Part shown: one piece after another, positions 20,927 through 31,891 of the stretch
How the letters are laid out: each line of letters opens with the position of its first letter
How positions within the stretch are numbered: the first letter of the stretch is position 1
Assembly: GCF_003076755.1 (NCBI RefSeq)
Contig: NZ_QDKM01000010.1
Coordinates: forward strand, 40,092 to 104,091
Source of the DNA: Pararhodobacter oceanensis
GTDB taxonomy: Bacteria; Pseudomonadota; Alphaproteobacteria; Rhodobacterales; Rhodobacteraceae
Reading direction: 5' to 3'
Length of the DNA: 64,000 nucleotides
The notes under the pieces: model-generated
The model's input: the letters and a program-made list of their open reading frames with translations, nothing else
What the model was told of the DNA's origin: nothing
The model's database searches: none
Position numbers and translations under genes: made by a program

Positions 20927-22488
20927 TGCTGAACCTTCTGTCCATCATCACCTTTGTTCCAGCAGCGGCGGCCTTTGTGCTGGCGGTGTTCCTGCGCGGT
21001 GATGACGAAACAGCCCAATTGCAGGCCAAACGGCTGGCGCTTTTTGCCACCAGCGCGGTGTTCCTGATCTCGCTGATCCTGCTGTTCTCCTTCGATCCCT
21101 CCGACACCGGCTTCCAATACGTCGAAGAGGCCGAGTGGATCATGGGCCTGACCTATAAGCTGGGCGTGGACGGCATTTCGGTGCTGTTTGTCATGCTGAC
21201 CACCTTCTTGATGCCGATCACCATTCTGGCCTGCTGGAATGTGACCCACCGGGTCAAGGAATATATGATCGCCTTCCTGCTGCTCGAAACGCTGATGATC
21301 GGCGTGTTCGTGGCGCTGGATATGGTGCTGTTCTATCTGTTCTTTGAGGCCGGTCTGATCCCGATGTTCCTGATCATCGGCATCTGGGGCGGCAAGAACC
21401 GGATCTACGCGGCGTTCAAATTCTTCCTCTATACCTTCATCGGCTCGGTGCTGATGCTGGTGGCGATGATCTATATGTTCATGCAGGCGGGCACGACGGA
21501 TATCCCGACGCTGCTGACCTATGAATTCGACGCCGGACCCTTTAGCCTGCTCGGCTGGCAGATCACCGGCGGCGTCCAAACGCTGTTGTTCCTCGCCTTC
21601 TTTGCCTCCTTTGCGGTGAAAATGCCGATGTGGCCGGTGCACACTTGGTTGCCCGACGCCCACGTGCAGGCGCCGACCGCCGGTTCGGTCATTCTGGCCG
21701 CAGTGCTGTTGAAAATGGGCGGCTACGGCTTCCTGCGCTTCTCGGTGCCGATGTTCCCCGTGGGCGCGGACACCATGTCGACTCTGATCCTGTGGATGTC
21801 GGCAATTGCGATTGTCTATGCCTCCTTGGTGGCGCTGGTGCAGAACGACATGAAAAAGCTGGTGGCCTATTCTTCGGTCGCACATATGGGCTTTGTCACC
21901 ATGGGGATCTTTGCGCTGAACAAGCAGGGGCTTGATGGCGCGATCTTCCAGATGATCAGCCACGGGTTTATCTCGGGCGCGCTGTTCTTGCTGGTCGGGG
22001 TGATCTACGACCGTATGCACACCCGCGAGATCGAGGCCTACGGCGGTCTCGTCAACCGGATGCCGGCCTATGCGGCGGTGTTCTTGCTGTTCACCATGGC
22101 CAACGTCGGCCTGCCGGGCACCTCGGGGTTTGTCGGCGAGTTCCTGACCTTTATGGCCGCCTTCCACGCCAACACTTGGGTCGCCGCCGTGGCCGCCACC
22201 GGTGTGATCCTCTCGGCAGGCTACGGGCTCTGGCTCTATCGCCGCGTGGTCTTTGGCGAATTGGTCAAGGAAAGCCTGAAAACCATCAAGGATCTCGATA
22301 CACGCGAGAAAACCATGCTGGTGCCCTTGCTGGTGATGACCCTGCTGCTGGGGGTCTATCCGGCGCTGGTTACCGATCTCATCGGCCCTTCGGTCGATAA
22401 TCTTCTCACTCATTTCCATGCCGCGGTCGGCACTGAGGCTGTCGCGGATGCGGCGGCGCAGGTCGCCCCCTCGGCTCAAAGTCACTGA
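20926..22488 (+). CDS. nuoM: NADH-quinone oxidoreductase subunit M
   Basis: Second antiporter-like proton-pumping subunit, 520 residues, about 14 helices. The signature [20 protein letters not shown] is intact. Overlaps nuoL by one base. Confidence 0.96.
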   Translation: MLNLLSIITFVPAAAAFVLAVFLRGDDETAQLQAKRLALFATSAVFLISLILLFSFDPSDTGFQYVEEAEWIMGLTYKLGVDGISVLFVMLTTFLMPITILACWNVTHRVKEYMIAFLLLETLMIGVFVALDMVLFYLFFEAGLIPMFLIIGIWGGKNRIYAAFKFFLYTFIGSVLMLVAMIYMFMQAGTTDIPTLLTYEFDAGPFSLLGWQITGGVQTLLFLAFFASFAVKMPMWPVHTWLPDAHVQAPTAGSVILAAVLLKMGGYGFLRFSVPMFPVGADTMSTLILWMSAIAIVYASLVALVQNDMKKLVAYSSVAHMGFVTMGIFALNKQGLDGAIFQMISHGFISGALFLLVGVIYDRMHTREIEAYGGLVNRMPAYAAVFLLFTMANVGLPGTSGFVGEFLTFMAAFHANTWVAAVAATGVILSAGYGLWLYRRVVFGELVKESLKTIKDLDTREKTMLVPLLVMTLLLGVYPALVTDLIGPSVDNLLTHFHAAVGTEAVADAAAQVAPSAQSH

Positions 22489-22501
22489 AAGGCCCACCCA
22501 G

Positions 22502-23944
22502 ATGACCTCGGTTGATCTTTCGATTGCGCTACCCGAAATTCTACTGTCGCTTTGGGCGATGGTGGCGCTGATGGCGGGGGCCTATTTTGGCAAGGACAAA
22601 CTTGCCGCCACGCTGACCTGGGCCACGGTTGCGGTCATGGTGCTGCTTGCCGTGATGATCGGCGTGCTCGAGCCTGAAACCCGCACCGGTTTTGGCGGGC
22701 TGTTCCTTGATGACGCCTTTGCCCGCTTTACCAAAGTCGCGATCCTGCTGGCCGGTGCCGCGGTGCTGGTGATGGGGATGGATTACCTCGAGCGCCAGAA
22801 TATGATGCGGTTCGAGTATCCGATCCTTGTCGCGCTCTCCACCGTCGGGATGATGGTGATGGTCTCCGCGGGCGACCTGATCACCCTCTATATGGGGCTC
22901 GAGCTGCAGTCCCTCTCGCTTTATGTCCTCGCCGCGATCCGCCGCGACAGTGTCAAAGCGACCGAAGCGGGCCTCAAGTATTTCGTCCTCGGCGCGCTGG
23001 CCTCCGGTCTGCTGCTCTACGGCGCCTCGCTGGTCTATGGTTTCTCGGGCACCACCCGTCTGGCCGATATCGCCAGCACCGTGCATGCCGGTGAGCAACT
23101 GCCGATCGGCCTGCTGATGGGTCTGGCCTTCATGATGGCCGGTCTGGCGTTCAAGATCTCGGCCGTGCCCTTCCATATGTGGACGCCTGACGTCTACGAG
23201 GGCTCGCCGACGCCGGTCACCGCCTTCTTCACCACCGCCCCGAAAGTCGCCGCCATGGCGCTGCTGGCGCGGCTGGTGTTCTCGGGCTTTGGCGAAGCGG
23301 CGGCGGACTGGGGCCAGATCCTTGCGTTCCTCGCCGGTGCCTCGATGGTGGTGGGCGCCATCGGTGCGCTCAGCCAGCGCAACCTCAAGCGCCTGATGGG
23401 CTATTCGACGATCTCGCATATGGGCTTTGCACTGCTGGGCCTCACCGCCGGCACCGCCGCCGGTGTGCAGGCGACGCTCCTTTATCTGGTGATCTATGTC
23501 ACCATGTCGATCGGGGTCTTTGCCTTCATCCTCTCGATGCGCCGCGAAGGCCGTCCGGTGGTGCAGATCGACGATCTCAACATGCTGTCCAAGGCACAGC
23601 CCGCACAGGCGCTCGCCCTCCTGATCCTGATGTTCAGCTTCGCTGGTGTGCCGCCCCTGATCGGCTTCTGGGCCAAATTCACCGTGCTTGCGGCGGCGAT
23701 TGACGCGGGCTTTATCACCCTCGCCATCGTCGGTGTGGTGGCCTCGGTGGTCGGCGCCTTCTACTACCTGCGCATCGTCTACTTCATTTACTTCGGTTCC
23801 GAGGTTGACCCGCTGGACAGCGATGTCGCACCGGTGCAGCGCTGGATGACTTTGGTCGCCGCAGCGGTCACCCTGCTCGGTGTGATCAACCTCTTTGGCA
23901 TCGAGGGTGCTGCAGGGTTGGCGGCGCAAGCGCTTGTCCAATAA
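22502..23944 (+). CDS. nuoN: NADH-quinone oxidoreductase subunit N
   Basis: Third antiporter-like subunit and last nuo gene, 480 residues. Signature [20 protein letters not shown] present. ATG 22502 lies 13 bases after the nuoM stop; a longer frame from 22418 overlaps nuoM and is not needed. The 3' end overlaps birA. Confidence 0.96.
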   Translation: MTSVDLSIALPEILLSLWAMVALMAGAYFGKDKLAATLTWATVAVMVLLAVMIGVLEPETRTGFGGLFLDDAFARFTKVAILLAGAAVLVMGMDYLERQNMMRFEYPILVALSTVGMMVMVSAGDLITLYMGLELQSLSLYVLAAIRRDSVKATEAGLKYFVLGALASGLLLYGASLVYGFSGTTRLADIASTVHAGEQLPIGLLMGLAFMMAGLAFKISAVPFHMWTPDVYEGSPTPVTAFFTTAPKVAAMALLARLVFSGFGEAAADWGQILAFLAGASMVVGAIGALSQRNLKRLMGYSTISHMGFALLGLTAGTAAGVQATLLYLVIYVTMSIGVFAFILSMRREGRPVVQIDDLNMLSKAQPAQALALLILMFSFAGVPPLIGFWAKFTVLAAAIDAGFITLAIVGVVASVVGAFYYLRIVYFIYFGSEVDPLDSDVAPVQRWMTLVAAAVTLLGVINLFGIEGAAGLAAQALVQ

Positions 23945-24680
23945 TCTGCCCGCCTGGCCAGACGGCTATGCCCGTCTGGTGTTGCCCGAGGTGGATAGCA
24001 CCAATGCCGAGGCCATGCGCCGGGCCGCTGAATTAAGCGGCCCGACGTGGATTTTGGGGCTGCGCCAAACCGCAGGCCGTGGCCGCCGTGGCCGCGACTG
24101 GAGCGATCCGCCGGGCAATTTCTCGGCCACGCTGGCGGTGCGCCTCGCGGATGAGCCCGCGCGTCTGGCGCTGCGCTCCTTTGTGGCGGCGCTGGCACTC
24201 TATGACGCGCTGACCGATCTGACGCGGCTGGAATCGCCCTTTGCGCTGAAATGGCCCAATGATGTGCTGCTCAATGGCGGCAAACTCTCCGGCATCCTGC
24301 TCGAGGGCGTGGGGCAGGGGGTGCTGGCGCTTGGCATCGGGGTCAACCTGCGCAGCCATCCGCCGGTGCAACAGGGTGCGGGCTTCGCGCCGGTGAGCCT
24401 GCGCGCCGAGACCGGCATTTCGGTGCTGCCCGAGGAATTCCTCAACCGCCTCGCCCCGGCCTATGCGCTCTGGGAAGACCGCCTTGTGACCTACGGGTTC
24501 GAGCCCATTCGCACCGCCTTTCTCGCCCGCGTCGCCCGTCTGGGCGAGCCTCTGGTCGCGCGCACGCTCTCGGATCAGGTCCACGGGGTGTTCGAAACCA
24601 TTGATGAGAGCGGCGCCTTGGTGCTCAATACAGCCTCCGGTCGCGTGGCAGTGCCTGCCGCCGATATCTTCTTTCCCTGA
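23934..24680 (+). CDS. birA: Biotin--[acetyl-CoA-carboxylase] ligase
   Basis: Activates biotin with ATP and attaches it to the biotin carboxyl carrier protein. Class I type without a DNA-binding domain. The biotinyl-AMP site [16 protein letters not shown] and GKLSGILLE are intact. No ATG is available near the N-terminus: TTG 23934 (248 residues) or TTG 23895 (261 residues), both overlapping nuoN, are the candidates, so the start is uncertain. Followed by coaX after 15 bases. Confidence 0.9.
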   Translation: MSNNLPAWPDGYARLVLPEVDSTNAEAMRRAAELSGPTWILGLRQTAGRGRRGRDWSDPPGNFSATLAVRLADEPARLALRSFVAALALYDALTDLTRLESPFALKWPNDVLLNGGKLSGILLEGVGQGVLALGIGVNLRSHPPVQQGAGFAPVSLRAETGISVLPEEFLNRLAPAYALWEDRLVTYGFEPIRTAFLARVARLGEPLVARTLSDQVHGVFETIDESGALVLNTASGRVAVPAADIFFP

Positions 24681-24695
24681 CCCGAGGGGGGTCCC

Positions 24696-25469
24696 ATGCT
24701 GCTTTGCATCGACTGTGGCAATACCAATACGTCCTTCTCGATCTGGGACGGCAACGAGTTTCTGGCCACATGGCGGATGAAAAGCGACCATGCGCGCACC
24801 GCTGATCAATATTATGTCTGGCTCTCCACCCTGATGGTGCTCAACAACATCAGCGTCGAGTTCAGCAATGTGATCATCTCCTCGACGGTGCCGCGGGTGG
24901 TGTTCAATCTGCGGGTGCTCTCGGACCGGTATTTCCGCGTGCGCCCCTTGGTCGTCGGCAAGCCCGACTGCAAACTGCCGGTGCTGCCGCGCGTTGATCC
25001 CGGTGTGGTGCCGGGGCCGGACCGGTTGGCCAATGCCGCCGGTGCCTTTGTCCGCCACGGTGGCGATGTCATCGTGGTGGATTTCGGCACTGCAACCAAT
25101 TTCGATGTGGTGGCCAGCGATGGCGCCTATGTCGGCGGGGTGATCTCGCCGGGGGTGAACCTCAGCCTTGAGGCGCTGCACCAGGGCGCGGCAGCGCTGC
25201 CCCATGTCGATATCACCCGCCCCGACAAGGTGATTGGCACGAATACCGTGGAATGCATTCAATCGGGGGTGTTTTGGGGCTATATTGGTTTGATCGAGGG
25301 GATAGTCACCCGCATCAAAGCCGAGTATGGCCAGCCGATGAAAACCGTCGGCACCGGCGGGCTTGCGCCGCTGTTCGGACAAGTTGACACAATTTTTGAC
25401 ACGATCGAAGACGATCTGACGATGCACGGGCTGACCGTCATCCATGACTTTAATAAGGACTTCGTATGA
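24696..25469 (+). CDS. coaX: Type III pantothenate kinase
   Basis: First step of coenzyme A synthesis, pantothenate to 4'-phosphopantothenate. 257 residues of the ASKHA fold: LLCIDCGNTNTSFSIW (phosphate loop 1), PGPDRLANAAGA and VVDFGTATNFDVV. Its stop overlaps the start of the RNase J gene, a coupling common in Rhodobacterales. Confidence 0.94.
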   Translation: MLLCIDCGNTNTSFSIWDGNEFLATWRMKSDHARTADQYYVWLSTLMVLNNISVEFSNVIISSTVPRVVFNLRVLSDRYFRVRPLVVGKPDCKLPVLPRVDPGVVPGPDRLANAAGAFVRHGGDVIVVDFGTATNFDVVASDGAYVGGVISPGVNLSLEALHQGAAALPHVDITRPDKVIGTNTVECIQSGVFWGYIGLIEGIVTRIKAEYGQPMKTVGTGGLAPLFGQVDTIFDTIEDDLTMHGLTVIHDFNKDFV

Positions 25470-27139
25470 CGCGTGAACGATTAATTTACCTTCCATTGGG
25501 TGGTGCTGGCGAAGTTGGCATGAACACCTATGTCTACGGCTACGGCCCGAAAAACCGCGAGCGCTATATCGTGGTCGATCTCGGCGTGACCTTCCCGGAT
25601 ATGGACGGCACCCCCGGTGTCGATCTGATCATGGCCGATATCACCTGGCTGGAAAAACGCCGCGACCGGATCGACGGGATTTTCATCACCCATGCGCATG
25701 AGGACCATGTCGGCGGCCTCGGCCACCTCTGGAGCCGGTTGCGCGCGCCGGTCTATTGCCGCGATTTCACCGCCCGGATTGCCGCCAAAAAGATGGTCGA
25801 GGCGGGCCAGCCGGTCGAGCAGATCCACACCATCGGTGCGATGCCCGACACGCTGGAACTGGGCCCGTTCAAGGTCCAATTCGTGCCGGTCTCGCACTCG
25901 CTGCCCGAAGCCTCGGGCCTGTTGATCGAGACCCCGGCGGGGCGTATCCTGCACACCGGCGACTTCAAACTCGATATGGCGCCGGGCGTCGGCGAGCCCT
26001 TTGACGAAGAGATGTTCCGCCAGATCGGCGAAGCCGGCGTCAAAGCGCTGGTCTGCGATTCGACCAATGTCTTCTCGCTGCATCCGGGCCGCTCGGAAAG
26101 CACGCTGCCGGAGTCGATCACCGATTTGGTGCGCGAGGCCGAGGGCATGGTCGTGGCGACCACCTTTGCCTCCAACGTCGCGCGTCTGCGCACTTTGGCC
26201 AAAGCCGCGCGCGACGCGGGGCGCTCGGTCTGTCTGTTAGGCCGCGCGATGCAAAACATGGTGCGCACCGCCACCGAGGCGAAGCTGCTGCATGATTTCC
26301 CGCCCACGGTCTCGGTCGAAGAGGCCCGCGACATGCCACGCGGCAGCCTGATGCTCTTGGTCACCGGCTCGCAGGGCGAACGCCGCGCAGCCTCGGCGCA
26401 ATTGTCGCGCGGCTCCTATCTGGGGCTGTCGTTGAAAGAGGGCGATCTGTTCCTCTTCTCCTCGATGACCATTCCGGGCAATGAGCGCGGCGTGTTGCGC
26501 ATCGTCAACGCCCTGTCGGAAATGGGCGTCGATGTGGTCGATAACACCATGGGCACCTATCACGTCTCGGGCCACGCCAACCGCCCCGATCTCGAGCGGA
26601 TGCACGAGTTGACCCGTCCGGCGATGCTGGTGCCGATGCACGGCGAGCACCGTCACCTGCGCCAACACGCGCGGCTCGGCGCGGCCAGCGGCATGGCCAC
26701 GGCCATCGCACCCAACGGCACGATGCTCGATCTGACCGGCGACACCCCCGAGGTGGTCGATTTCATCGACACCGGACGGCTCTATCTCGACGGGTCCGCG
26801 ATTTATGGCGCCATGGACGGGGTCGTGCGCGAGCGGATGAAAATGGCGCTCAACGGACATGTCATGGTGACGTTAATTATCGATGAAGACGGTCTGCCGA
26901 TGGGCGAGGCTTGGGCGGATTGCCTCGGTCTGGCGCGTCATGGGCGCTCGCAACGCCCGCTCTCCGAGGTGATCGAGGATGCGCTGGTCGAAGAGCTCGA
27001 GCGCACTGGCCGCAAGGTGATGGGCAATGACGACAAACTGGGCGATGTGCTCAAACGTCGCGTGCGCTCGGTCTGCGTCGATGAGATCGGCAAAAAGCCC
27101 GAAGTGACGGTTGTTGTCAGCCGTTTGGCCGAAGAGTGA
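25466..27139 (+). CDS. rnj: Ribonuclease J
   Basis: Metallo-beta-lactamase/beta-CASP ribonuclease with 5'-to-3' exo- and endonuclease activity in RNA maturation and decay. 557 residues. The dizinc motif H76-A-H-E-D80-H81 lies in FITHAHEDHVGGL; beta-CASP elements (CLLGRAMQNMV; later PMHGEHRHL) follow. Coupled to coaX by ATGA. Confidence 0.94.
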   Translation: MTRERLIYLPLGGAGEVGMNTYVYGYGPKNRERYIVVDLGVTFPDMDGTPGVDLIMADITWLEKRRDRIDGIFITHAHEDHVGGLGHLWSRLRAPVYCRDFTARIAAKKMVEAGQPVEQIHTIGAMPDTLELGPFKVQFVPVSHSLPEASGLLIETPAGRILHTGDFKLDMAPGVGEPFDEEMFRQIGEAGVKALVCDSTNVFSLHPGRSESTLPESITDLVREAEGMVVATTFASNVARLRTLAKAARDAGRSVCLLGRAMQNMVRTATEAKLLHDFPPTVSVEEARDMPRGSLMLLVTGSQGERRAASAQLSRGSYLGLSLKEGDLFLFSSMTIPGNERGVLRIVNALSEMGVDVVDNTMGTYHVSGHANRPDLERMHELTRPAMLVPMHGEHRHLRQHARLGAASGMATAIAPNGTMLDLTGDTPEVVDFIDTGRLYLDGSAIYGAMDGVVRERMKMALNGHVMVTLIIDEDGLPMGEAWADCLGLARHGRSQRPLSEVIEDALVEELERTGRKVMGNDDKLGDVLKRRVRSVCVDEIGKKPEVTVVVSRLAEE

Positions 27140-27202
27140 CATTTTAAAAGGGTTTGTTAACTCATCTCTGCGATGCTGCTGAAAAGGCAGGATTCTCAGG
27201 CC

Positions 27203-28204
27203 ATGAATGCACCGACCCGCGACCCGCTCTTGCGGCGAAAACTTGTGACTCGAAACGCGCCACCGCCGGATAAACCGGCGGTGACCGGCCCTGCGCAGGG
27301 GCTGTCGCGGGCGTTCGCGCGCGCGACCTCGTCGATGGCGCCCCTGGTTGCCGAACAGGGCGAGACCCGGCGCAGCAGCGCGAGTTTGGCCGAATTGCTC
27401 GATATGATCGACAGCGACGCCTTTGTCGGCCAGCTTGACGGTTTGGCGGCGGGCACCGCTGTGGTGATGCTCGACCAATCCACCTTTGCCACGGTGATCG
27501 AGGCGATGACCATCGGGCGGCTCGGTCCGAAACCGCCCTTGCCACGCCGCCCCACGCCCACCGATTCCAGTCTGCTCGCCGATCTGGTGAACCATACGAT
27601 GCGCGATCTCACCGATCCCATTGCCGCGGCGATGCGCTTTCACCGGCCGGTGGTCGATCACCGGCTGCTGGCGGTGCTGCTCGATGATGTGGTGTTTGAC
27701 ACCGTCAGCCTCGATGTGGATCTGGTCGCCGGTGAGGTCCAGCGCCCCGGCCGGATCATGCTCGCCCTGCCACGCGCGGCGCCGGAAACACTGACCGGCG
27801 ATCCGGCGGCGGACAGTGAAACCAGCAATTGGGGCAAGCAGTTAGAGGAGACCGTGATGCGCGCTCCGGCCTCTATGCAGGCGGAATTGGGGCGTCTGAC
27901 CCTGCCGCTCTCCGAGGTGTTGGCGCTCGGCGTCGACAGTTCCCTGACCCTGCCGCTGTCCAATCTCGAAGAGGTGCAACTGGTCGCGCTGGACGGCTCG
28001 GTGCAGGCGATCGGGCGGCTTGGTCAAAGCCGTGGCAACCGCGCCGTGCGGCTGACCTCATGGCCGGGGGGCACGCCGCCGGTGCCGCAGATGAGCGATA
28101 TCAAACCCGCGCCCCGCGCCAAGCCTGAGGCGCAGGCGGGCGAGGGCGGCGATCTTGCCGCTATCGCAGCGTCGCAACCGGACCTTCCGTCAAACCCCGG
28201 GTAA
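27203..28204 (+). CDS. Orphan FliM/FliN-type (SpoA domain) protein
   Basis: 333 residues from ATG 27203 (343 if ATG 27173 is used). The C-terminal part (about residues 215-290, from MRAPASMQAELGRLTLPLSEVLALG) is a SpoA/FliN-like domain as in the flagellar switch C-ring; the middle resembles a reduced FliM core. No flagellar gene lies nearby and the CheY-binding N-terminal motif of FliM is not seen. The last 44 bases overlap the convergent mlaF-like gene. Motor function is uncertain. Confidence 0.65.
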   Translation: MNAPTRDPLLRRKLVTRNAPPPDKPAVTGPAQGLSRAFARATSSMAPLVAEQGETRRSSASLAELLDMIDSDAFVGQLDGLAAGTAVVMLDQSTFATVIEAMTIGRLGPKPPLPRRPTPTDSSLLADLVNHTMRDLTDPIAAAMRFHRPVVDHRLLAVLLDDVVFDTVSLDVDLVAGEVQRPGRIMLALPRAAPETLTGDPAADSETSNWGKQLEETVMRAPASMQAELGRLTLPLSEVLALGVDSSLTLPLSNLEEVQLVALDGSVQAIGRLGQSRGNRAVRLTSWPGGTPPVPQMSDIKPAPRAKPEAQAGEGGDLAAIAASQPDLPSNPG

Positions 28205-28901
28205 ACTGCCGCATCACCGGATCCTCGGTGGCAAACGCCTCCGCCACCGAGCCTTGCCAGTAAAACCGCCCCTCATGCAGCTTGGCCACGCGGTCGGCCA
28301 CATCCCGCACCGTGCGCATATCATGGGTAATGGTCAGCGCCGTCGCCCCCAGATCGCGGGTGATCTCGCGGATCAACGCGTTGATCACCGCCGCCATCAC
28401 CGGATCCAGCCCCGCGGTCGGCTCGTCAAAAAACAACACCGGCGGATCACCGGCAATCGCCCGCGCCAGACCGACGCGCTTTTGCATCCCGCCCGAGAGT
28501 TCCGCCGGAAAAAGCATCGCCGTCTCCGGACCCAGACCCACCCGCGCCAGTTTTTCCACCGCCAGCGCCTGCGCCTCGGTCGCGCCCAGCGGGTTCCGCC
28601 CACGCATCAACCGAAACGCCACATTCTGCCAAACCGGCAGCGAGTCAAACAGCGCCGCACCCTGAAACAACATGCCGACATGCTGCGCCAGCACCTGCGG
28701 CTTGGGATTGGCCAGCCCCGCGACCTCAACCGAGCCCCGATCCGCCCGCTCCAGCCCCAGCAAACACTTGAGCAGCACCGATTTCCCCGTGCCCGAGCCG
28801 CCGATCACCACCAGGCTTTCACCCTTTGGCACCTCGAACGACACCCCGCGCAACACGCGGTTTTCGCCGTAAGACTTCTCAAGATCATGCGCGCGGATCA
28901 T
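28161..28901 (-). CDS. mlaF: ABC transporter ATP-binding protein, Mla type
   Basis: ATPase of an MCE/Mla phospholipid transport system that maintains outer-membrane lipid asymmetry. 246 residues from ATG 28901. Walker A GGSGTGKS, signature LSGGMQKRVGLARA and Walker B VLFFDEPTAGLDP are intact. It overlaps the permease gene upstream by four bases. The MCE-domain (MlaD) and periplasmic components are not in the window. Confidence 0.88.
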   Translation of the reverse strand: MIRAHDLEKSYGENRVLRGVSFEVPKGESLVVIGGSGTGKSVLLKCLLGLERADRGSVEVAGLANPKPQVLAQHVGMLFQGAALFDSLPVWQNVAFRLMRGRNPLGATEAQALAVEKLARVGLGPETAMLFPAELSGGMQKRVGLARAIAGDPPVLFFDEPTAGLDPVMAAVINALIREITRDLGATALTITHDMRTVRDVADRVAKLHEGRFYWQGSVAEAFATEDPVMRQFTRGLTEGPVATLR

Positions 28902-29680
28902 GCCGAAAAGAACGCCTCCGTCAGCAGGTAATTCGCCGCCAGTATAAGGATCGAGGCCATGACCACCGCCGATTTCGTCGCCTCGCCAACGCCCTGCGCA
29001 CCGCGGCCCGAATTCATCCCGAAATAGCAGCCCGAGATTGCCACCAGAAACCCGAACACCGCGCCCTTGATCATCCCCGAGGCCACATCCCAAAACTCAA
29101 GGAAATCCAGCGAGTTACGCAAGTATGCGCCGCCGTCAAACCCCAGCCGCGTGACGCCAACCGCATAGCCGCCCAGAATGCCGATGGCATCGCCCACCGC
29201 CACCAGCACCGGCATCGACAGCGTCGCCGCCAAGACCCGTGGCACGGTCAGATATTGCATCGGCTCGACCGCCAAAGTGCGCAGCGCGTCGATCTGTTCC
29301 GAGACTTTCATCGTGCCGATTTCCGCCGCGATCGACGAGGCGACGCGCGCTGCCACCATCAATCCGCCCAGCACCGGCCCCAATTCGCGCACCATGCCGA
29401 TTGCGGTGATCGAGGGCACGGCGAATTCCGCCGAGAACCGCGCCGATCCGGCATAGATCTGCAGCGCCAAAGCGCCGCCGGTGAACAGCGTCGTCAGCCC
29501 CACCACCGGCAGCGAGAGCCAGCCGATATGCAAGAGTTGCGCCAGCAATTCACGCGGGTAAAACGGCGCGCGCAGCATCCACATCAGGCTTGTGATCACA
29601 AATCCGCTGAACCGCCCGACGCTTGCAAGGGTCTCGGCCAGACTGCGGCCGATTGCCCCCAAAAGCGCGCGCGGCGTCAT
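28898..29680 (-). CDS. mlaE: ABC transporter permease, MlaE family
   Basis: 260-residue inner-membrane permease of the MlaE family: a long amphipathic N-terminus, then about five helices, with the conserved [20 protein letters not shown] segment containing the ELGP signature. Encoded between alr and mlaF with four-base overlaps on both sides, so the three genes form one operon read from alr. Confidence 0.9.
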   Translation of the reverse strand: MTPRALLGAIGRSLAETLASVGRFSGFVITSLMWMLRAPFYPRELLAQLLHIGWLSLPVVGLTTLFTGGALALQIYAGSARFSAEFAVPSITAIGMVRELGPVLGGLMVAARVASSIAAEIGTMKVSEQIDALRTLAVEPMQYLTVPRVLAATLSMPVLVAVGDAIGILGGYAVGVTRLGFDGGAYLRNSLDFLEFWDVASGMIKGAVFGFLVAISGCYFGMNSGRGAQGVGEATKSAVVMASILILAANYLLTEAFFSA

Positions 29681-30720
29681 GCCAAGCGGCTCTGATAGCG
29701 GCGTTTATAGCGACCGCCCAGACTGGTTAATATCTCGTAACCGATGGTCTCCGCCGCATCCGCAACCATATCAATGCCTTGCGGCGCGCCGAGGATTTCC
29801 AATTCCTCGGGCACCACCTCCAGATCGGTGACATCGACGGTGATCAGGTCCATCGACACGCGCCCGACCACGGGGCAGGCGGTCTCGCCGGCATAGAGCA
29901 TGGCGCGGTTTGACAGGGCGCGCAGCAACCCGTCGGCATAGCCCGCGGCGACGGTGGCGATGCGCGAGGGGCGCTCGGCCACCCATGTACAGCCATAGCC
30001 GACCACTTCGCCCGCCTCGACCTCGCGGGTCTGGATCACCGGCAAGGACAGCGTCACCACCGGCGTCGCATCGTCAAACGGCGCGCCGCCATAAAGCCCG
30101 ATACCGGGGCGGCTGATGTCGAAATGATACTCGGGCGACAAGAGGATCCCACCGGTCGCCGCCAATGAGCGATCACCAGCGTAACCCGCTGTCATATCGA
30201 GGAAATTATCCATCTGCTGGGCATTGAACAGATGCTCGGGATCGTCGGCGCAGGCCAGATGCGACATCACCAGCTTGGGGTCTGCCGCCACCGCCAGATC
30301 GCGCACCGCGGCCCATTCCGCTGCCTCCATACCCAGCCGGTTCATCCCAGAATCAAGCTGCACGCCAAAGGGATGGCGGGGCAGGGATTCCAGATGCCGG
30401 ACCAGTTGATCGGCGGAATTGACCAGCGGGATCAGGTCAAGGTTGCGCAGGGTCTGGGTGTCGCCCGCCATATGGCCGCTATAGACGAAAATCCGCGGGC
30501 CCGAGCCGACCGCCTGCCGGATCACCGCGCCTTCTTCGGCGAGGGCGACAAAAAACGTGCGCGCGCCCGCGTCGGCGAGGCGTCGCGCCACGCGCGCGGC
30601 CCCCAAGCCGTAGGCGTCGGCCTTGACGGTGGCGCCGGTTTCGCTGCGGCAAAGGCGCGAGAGTCGCTGCCAATTGGCGGCGATCGCGTCCAGATCGATG
30701 GTTAAACGTGCGGCTGTCAT
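29677..30720 (-). CDS. alr: Alanine racemase
   Basis: PLP enzyme making D-alanine for peptidoglycan. 347 residues. The PLP lysine is K33 in [10 protein letters not shown]; the second-domain segment [18 protein letters not shown] and C-terminal [15 protein letters not shown] match the family. ATG 30720 is used; the frame stays open to 30858 but the extension is not family-like. Its stop overlaps the mlaE start. Confidence 0.93.
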   Translation of the reverse strand: MTAARLTIDLDAIAANWQRLSRLCRSETGATVKADAYGLGAARVARRLADAGARTFFVALAEEGAVIRQAVGSGPRIFVYSGHMAGDTQTLRNLDLIPLVNSADQLVRHLESLPRHPFGVQLDSGMNRLGMEAAEWAAVRDLAVAADPKLVMSHLACADDPEHLFNAQQMDNFLDMTAGYAGDRSLAATGGILLSPEYHFDISRPGIGLYGGAPFDDATPVVTLSLPVIQTREVEAGEVVGYGCTWVAERPSRIATVAAGYADGLLRALSNRAMLYAGETACPVVGRVSMDLITVDVTDLEVVPEELEILGAPQGIDMVADAAETIGYEILTSLGGRYKRRYQSRLA

Positions 30721-30903
30721 GAGGCTCGTTTGGCCCGTCCGGGCGCCGCAAGTCAAGGGCGAATACGTGCCGAGCGCGGTTCCGCCGAGGCTGTGGATAA
30801 CTTGCCTCAAAATGGTCGGATTTTTGATTGAACCTGTTAGGAGGACGTAACGACTCATTAACGTTAACCGCGACGATTCGCTTCAAGCCATTAGGAGTTC
30901 CCC

Positions 30904-30999
30904 ATGTCGACGCCCATCCGCAAGCCCGCACCCGCCCCGCAGCCCAATCAGCCGCAGCCCAAGCGCGCGCATAAATTCACCGATTGGGCGATGATCTGA
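30904..30999 (+). CDS. Possible 31-residue basic, proline-rich peptide
   Basis: ATG 30904 with TAGGAG six bases upstream, a strong ribosome-binding site. The peptide begins MSTPIRKPAPAPQPNQPQPK and ends DWAMI. It lies alone on the plus strand between the divergent alr gene and the convergent cytochrome gene, overlapping the last 23 bases of the latter. A palindrome TTAACGTTAA (30858-30867) lies upstream. No family recognised. Confidence 0.4.
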   Translation: MSTPIRKPAPAPQPNQPQPKRAHKFTDWAMI

Positions 31000-31888
31000 A
31001 CGTCACCAGATAGGCGGCGATCGCCGCCCGGTCCTCGGCGGAAATCCGGCTGAGATTGGCGATCACCTCGGCCATGGTGCCGCCCGCAACGTCAAATTCG
31101 GGGGTGAAGCCGCTTTGCAAATAGGCCGCGATATCCTCGCCAGACCAGCCCTCGGGGGGCAGCGCCGGAATGCGCCCGTCGCCCGCCGGATTGGGCGCTC
31201 CGGTTAACCATTCTGCCTGATCCAGCCCGCCCGCGACATCCCGCGGCGTATGGCATTCCGCGCAATGGCCCAAGGCCTCGACCAGATAGCGCCCGCGGGT
31301 ATACTGCGGATCGTCACGCGCAGGTGCCACGAAATCCGCATTGTAATTCAACAGCTTCCACAGCCCCAACCCGCGCCGCAGCGTGAACGGGAAGCCGACA
31401 TCATGCGCGCGTGTGGGCGTGGCATCGGCGGGCAGGCTTTGCCAAAAGGCCCAGAGATCGGCGATATCCTCGGGCGTCGCACGGGCGTAACTGGTAAAGG
31501 GAAACGCCGGATAATAATGCTGCCCCGCGGGGCTAACGCCCAGCGTGACGGCGCGGGCAAACTCCGGCAGGCTCCAGCCGCCGATCCCCTGTTCAGGGTC
31601 CATCGAGATATTCGGCGCGGTGAATGTTCCGAAGGGCGTGGCAAATTCCTGCCCGCCCGACAGGTGCAAGCGCTCCTCGACCGGCGCGGTCACCTCCAGC
31701 CCCGGCGCCGTATGGCAACCGGCGCAGCCCGCAGCCCAGAACACCAATTCACCGGCCTCGGCATCGGCGTCATGGGCGGCAAGCACCGCCAGCGTCTCGG
31801 GCGCCAAGGCGGCGGGGCGGGTCATTAACCAAAACCCCGCCGCCCCGACCAGCGCCAGAGCGAGAGCTGTGGCGGCGAGTTTGCGCAT
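30977..31888 (-). CDS. Di-haem cytochrome c
   Basis: 303 residues with an N-terminal membrane anchor or uncleaved signal (residues 5-23) and two cytochrome c haem sites, CAGCH (about 55-59) and CAECH near residue 211. The layout matches di-haem class I cytochromes such as the membrane-bound subunits of dehydrogenases, but no dehydrogenase partner is adjacent. It starts three bases after the stop of the cytochrome c'-like gene. Probably periplasmic electron transfer; partner unknown. Confidence 0.85.
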   Translation of the reverse strand: MRKLAATALALALVGAAGFWLMTRPAALAPETLAVLAAHDADAEAGELVFWAAGCAGCHTAPGLEVTAPVEERLHLSGGQEFATPFGTFTAPNISMDPEQGIGGWSLPEFARAVTLGVSPAGQHYYPAFPFTSYARATPEDIADLWAFWQSLPADATPTRAHDVGFPFTLRRGLGLWKLLNYNADFVAPARDDPQYTRGRYLVEALGHCAECHTPRDVAGGLDQAEWLTGAPNPAGDGRIPALPPEGWSGEDIAAYLQSGFTPEFDVAGGTMAEVIANLSRISAEDRAAIAAYLVTFRSSPNR

Positions 31889-31891
31889 AGC

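Noticed and set aside
18962..23941. Long minus-strand frames opposite nuoL, nuoM and nuoN
   Set aside because: His/Gln/Asp-rich translations are typical antisense products of membrane-protein genes.
30858..30867. CtrA-type binding site at TTAACGTTAA
   Set aside because: The half-site spacing does not match the TTAA-N7-TTAA arrangement.
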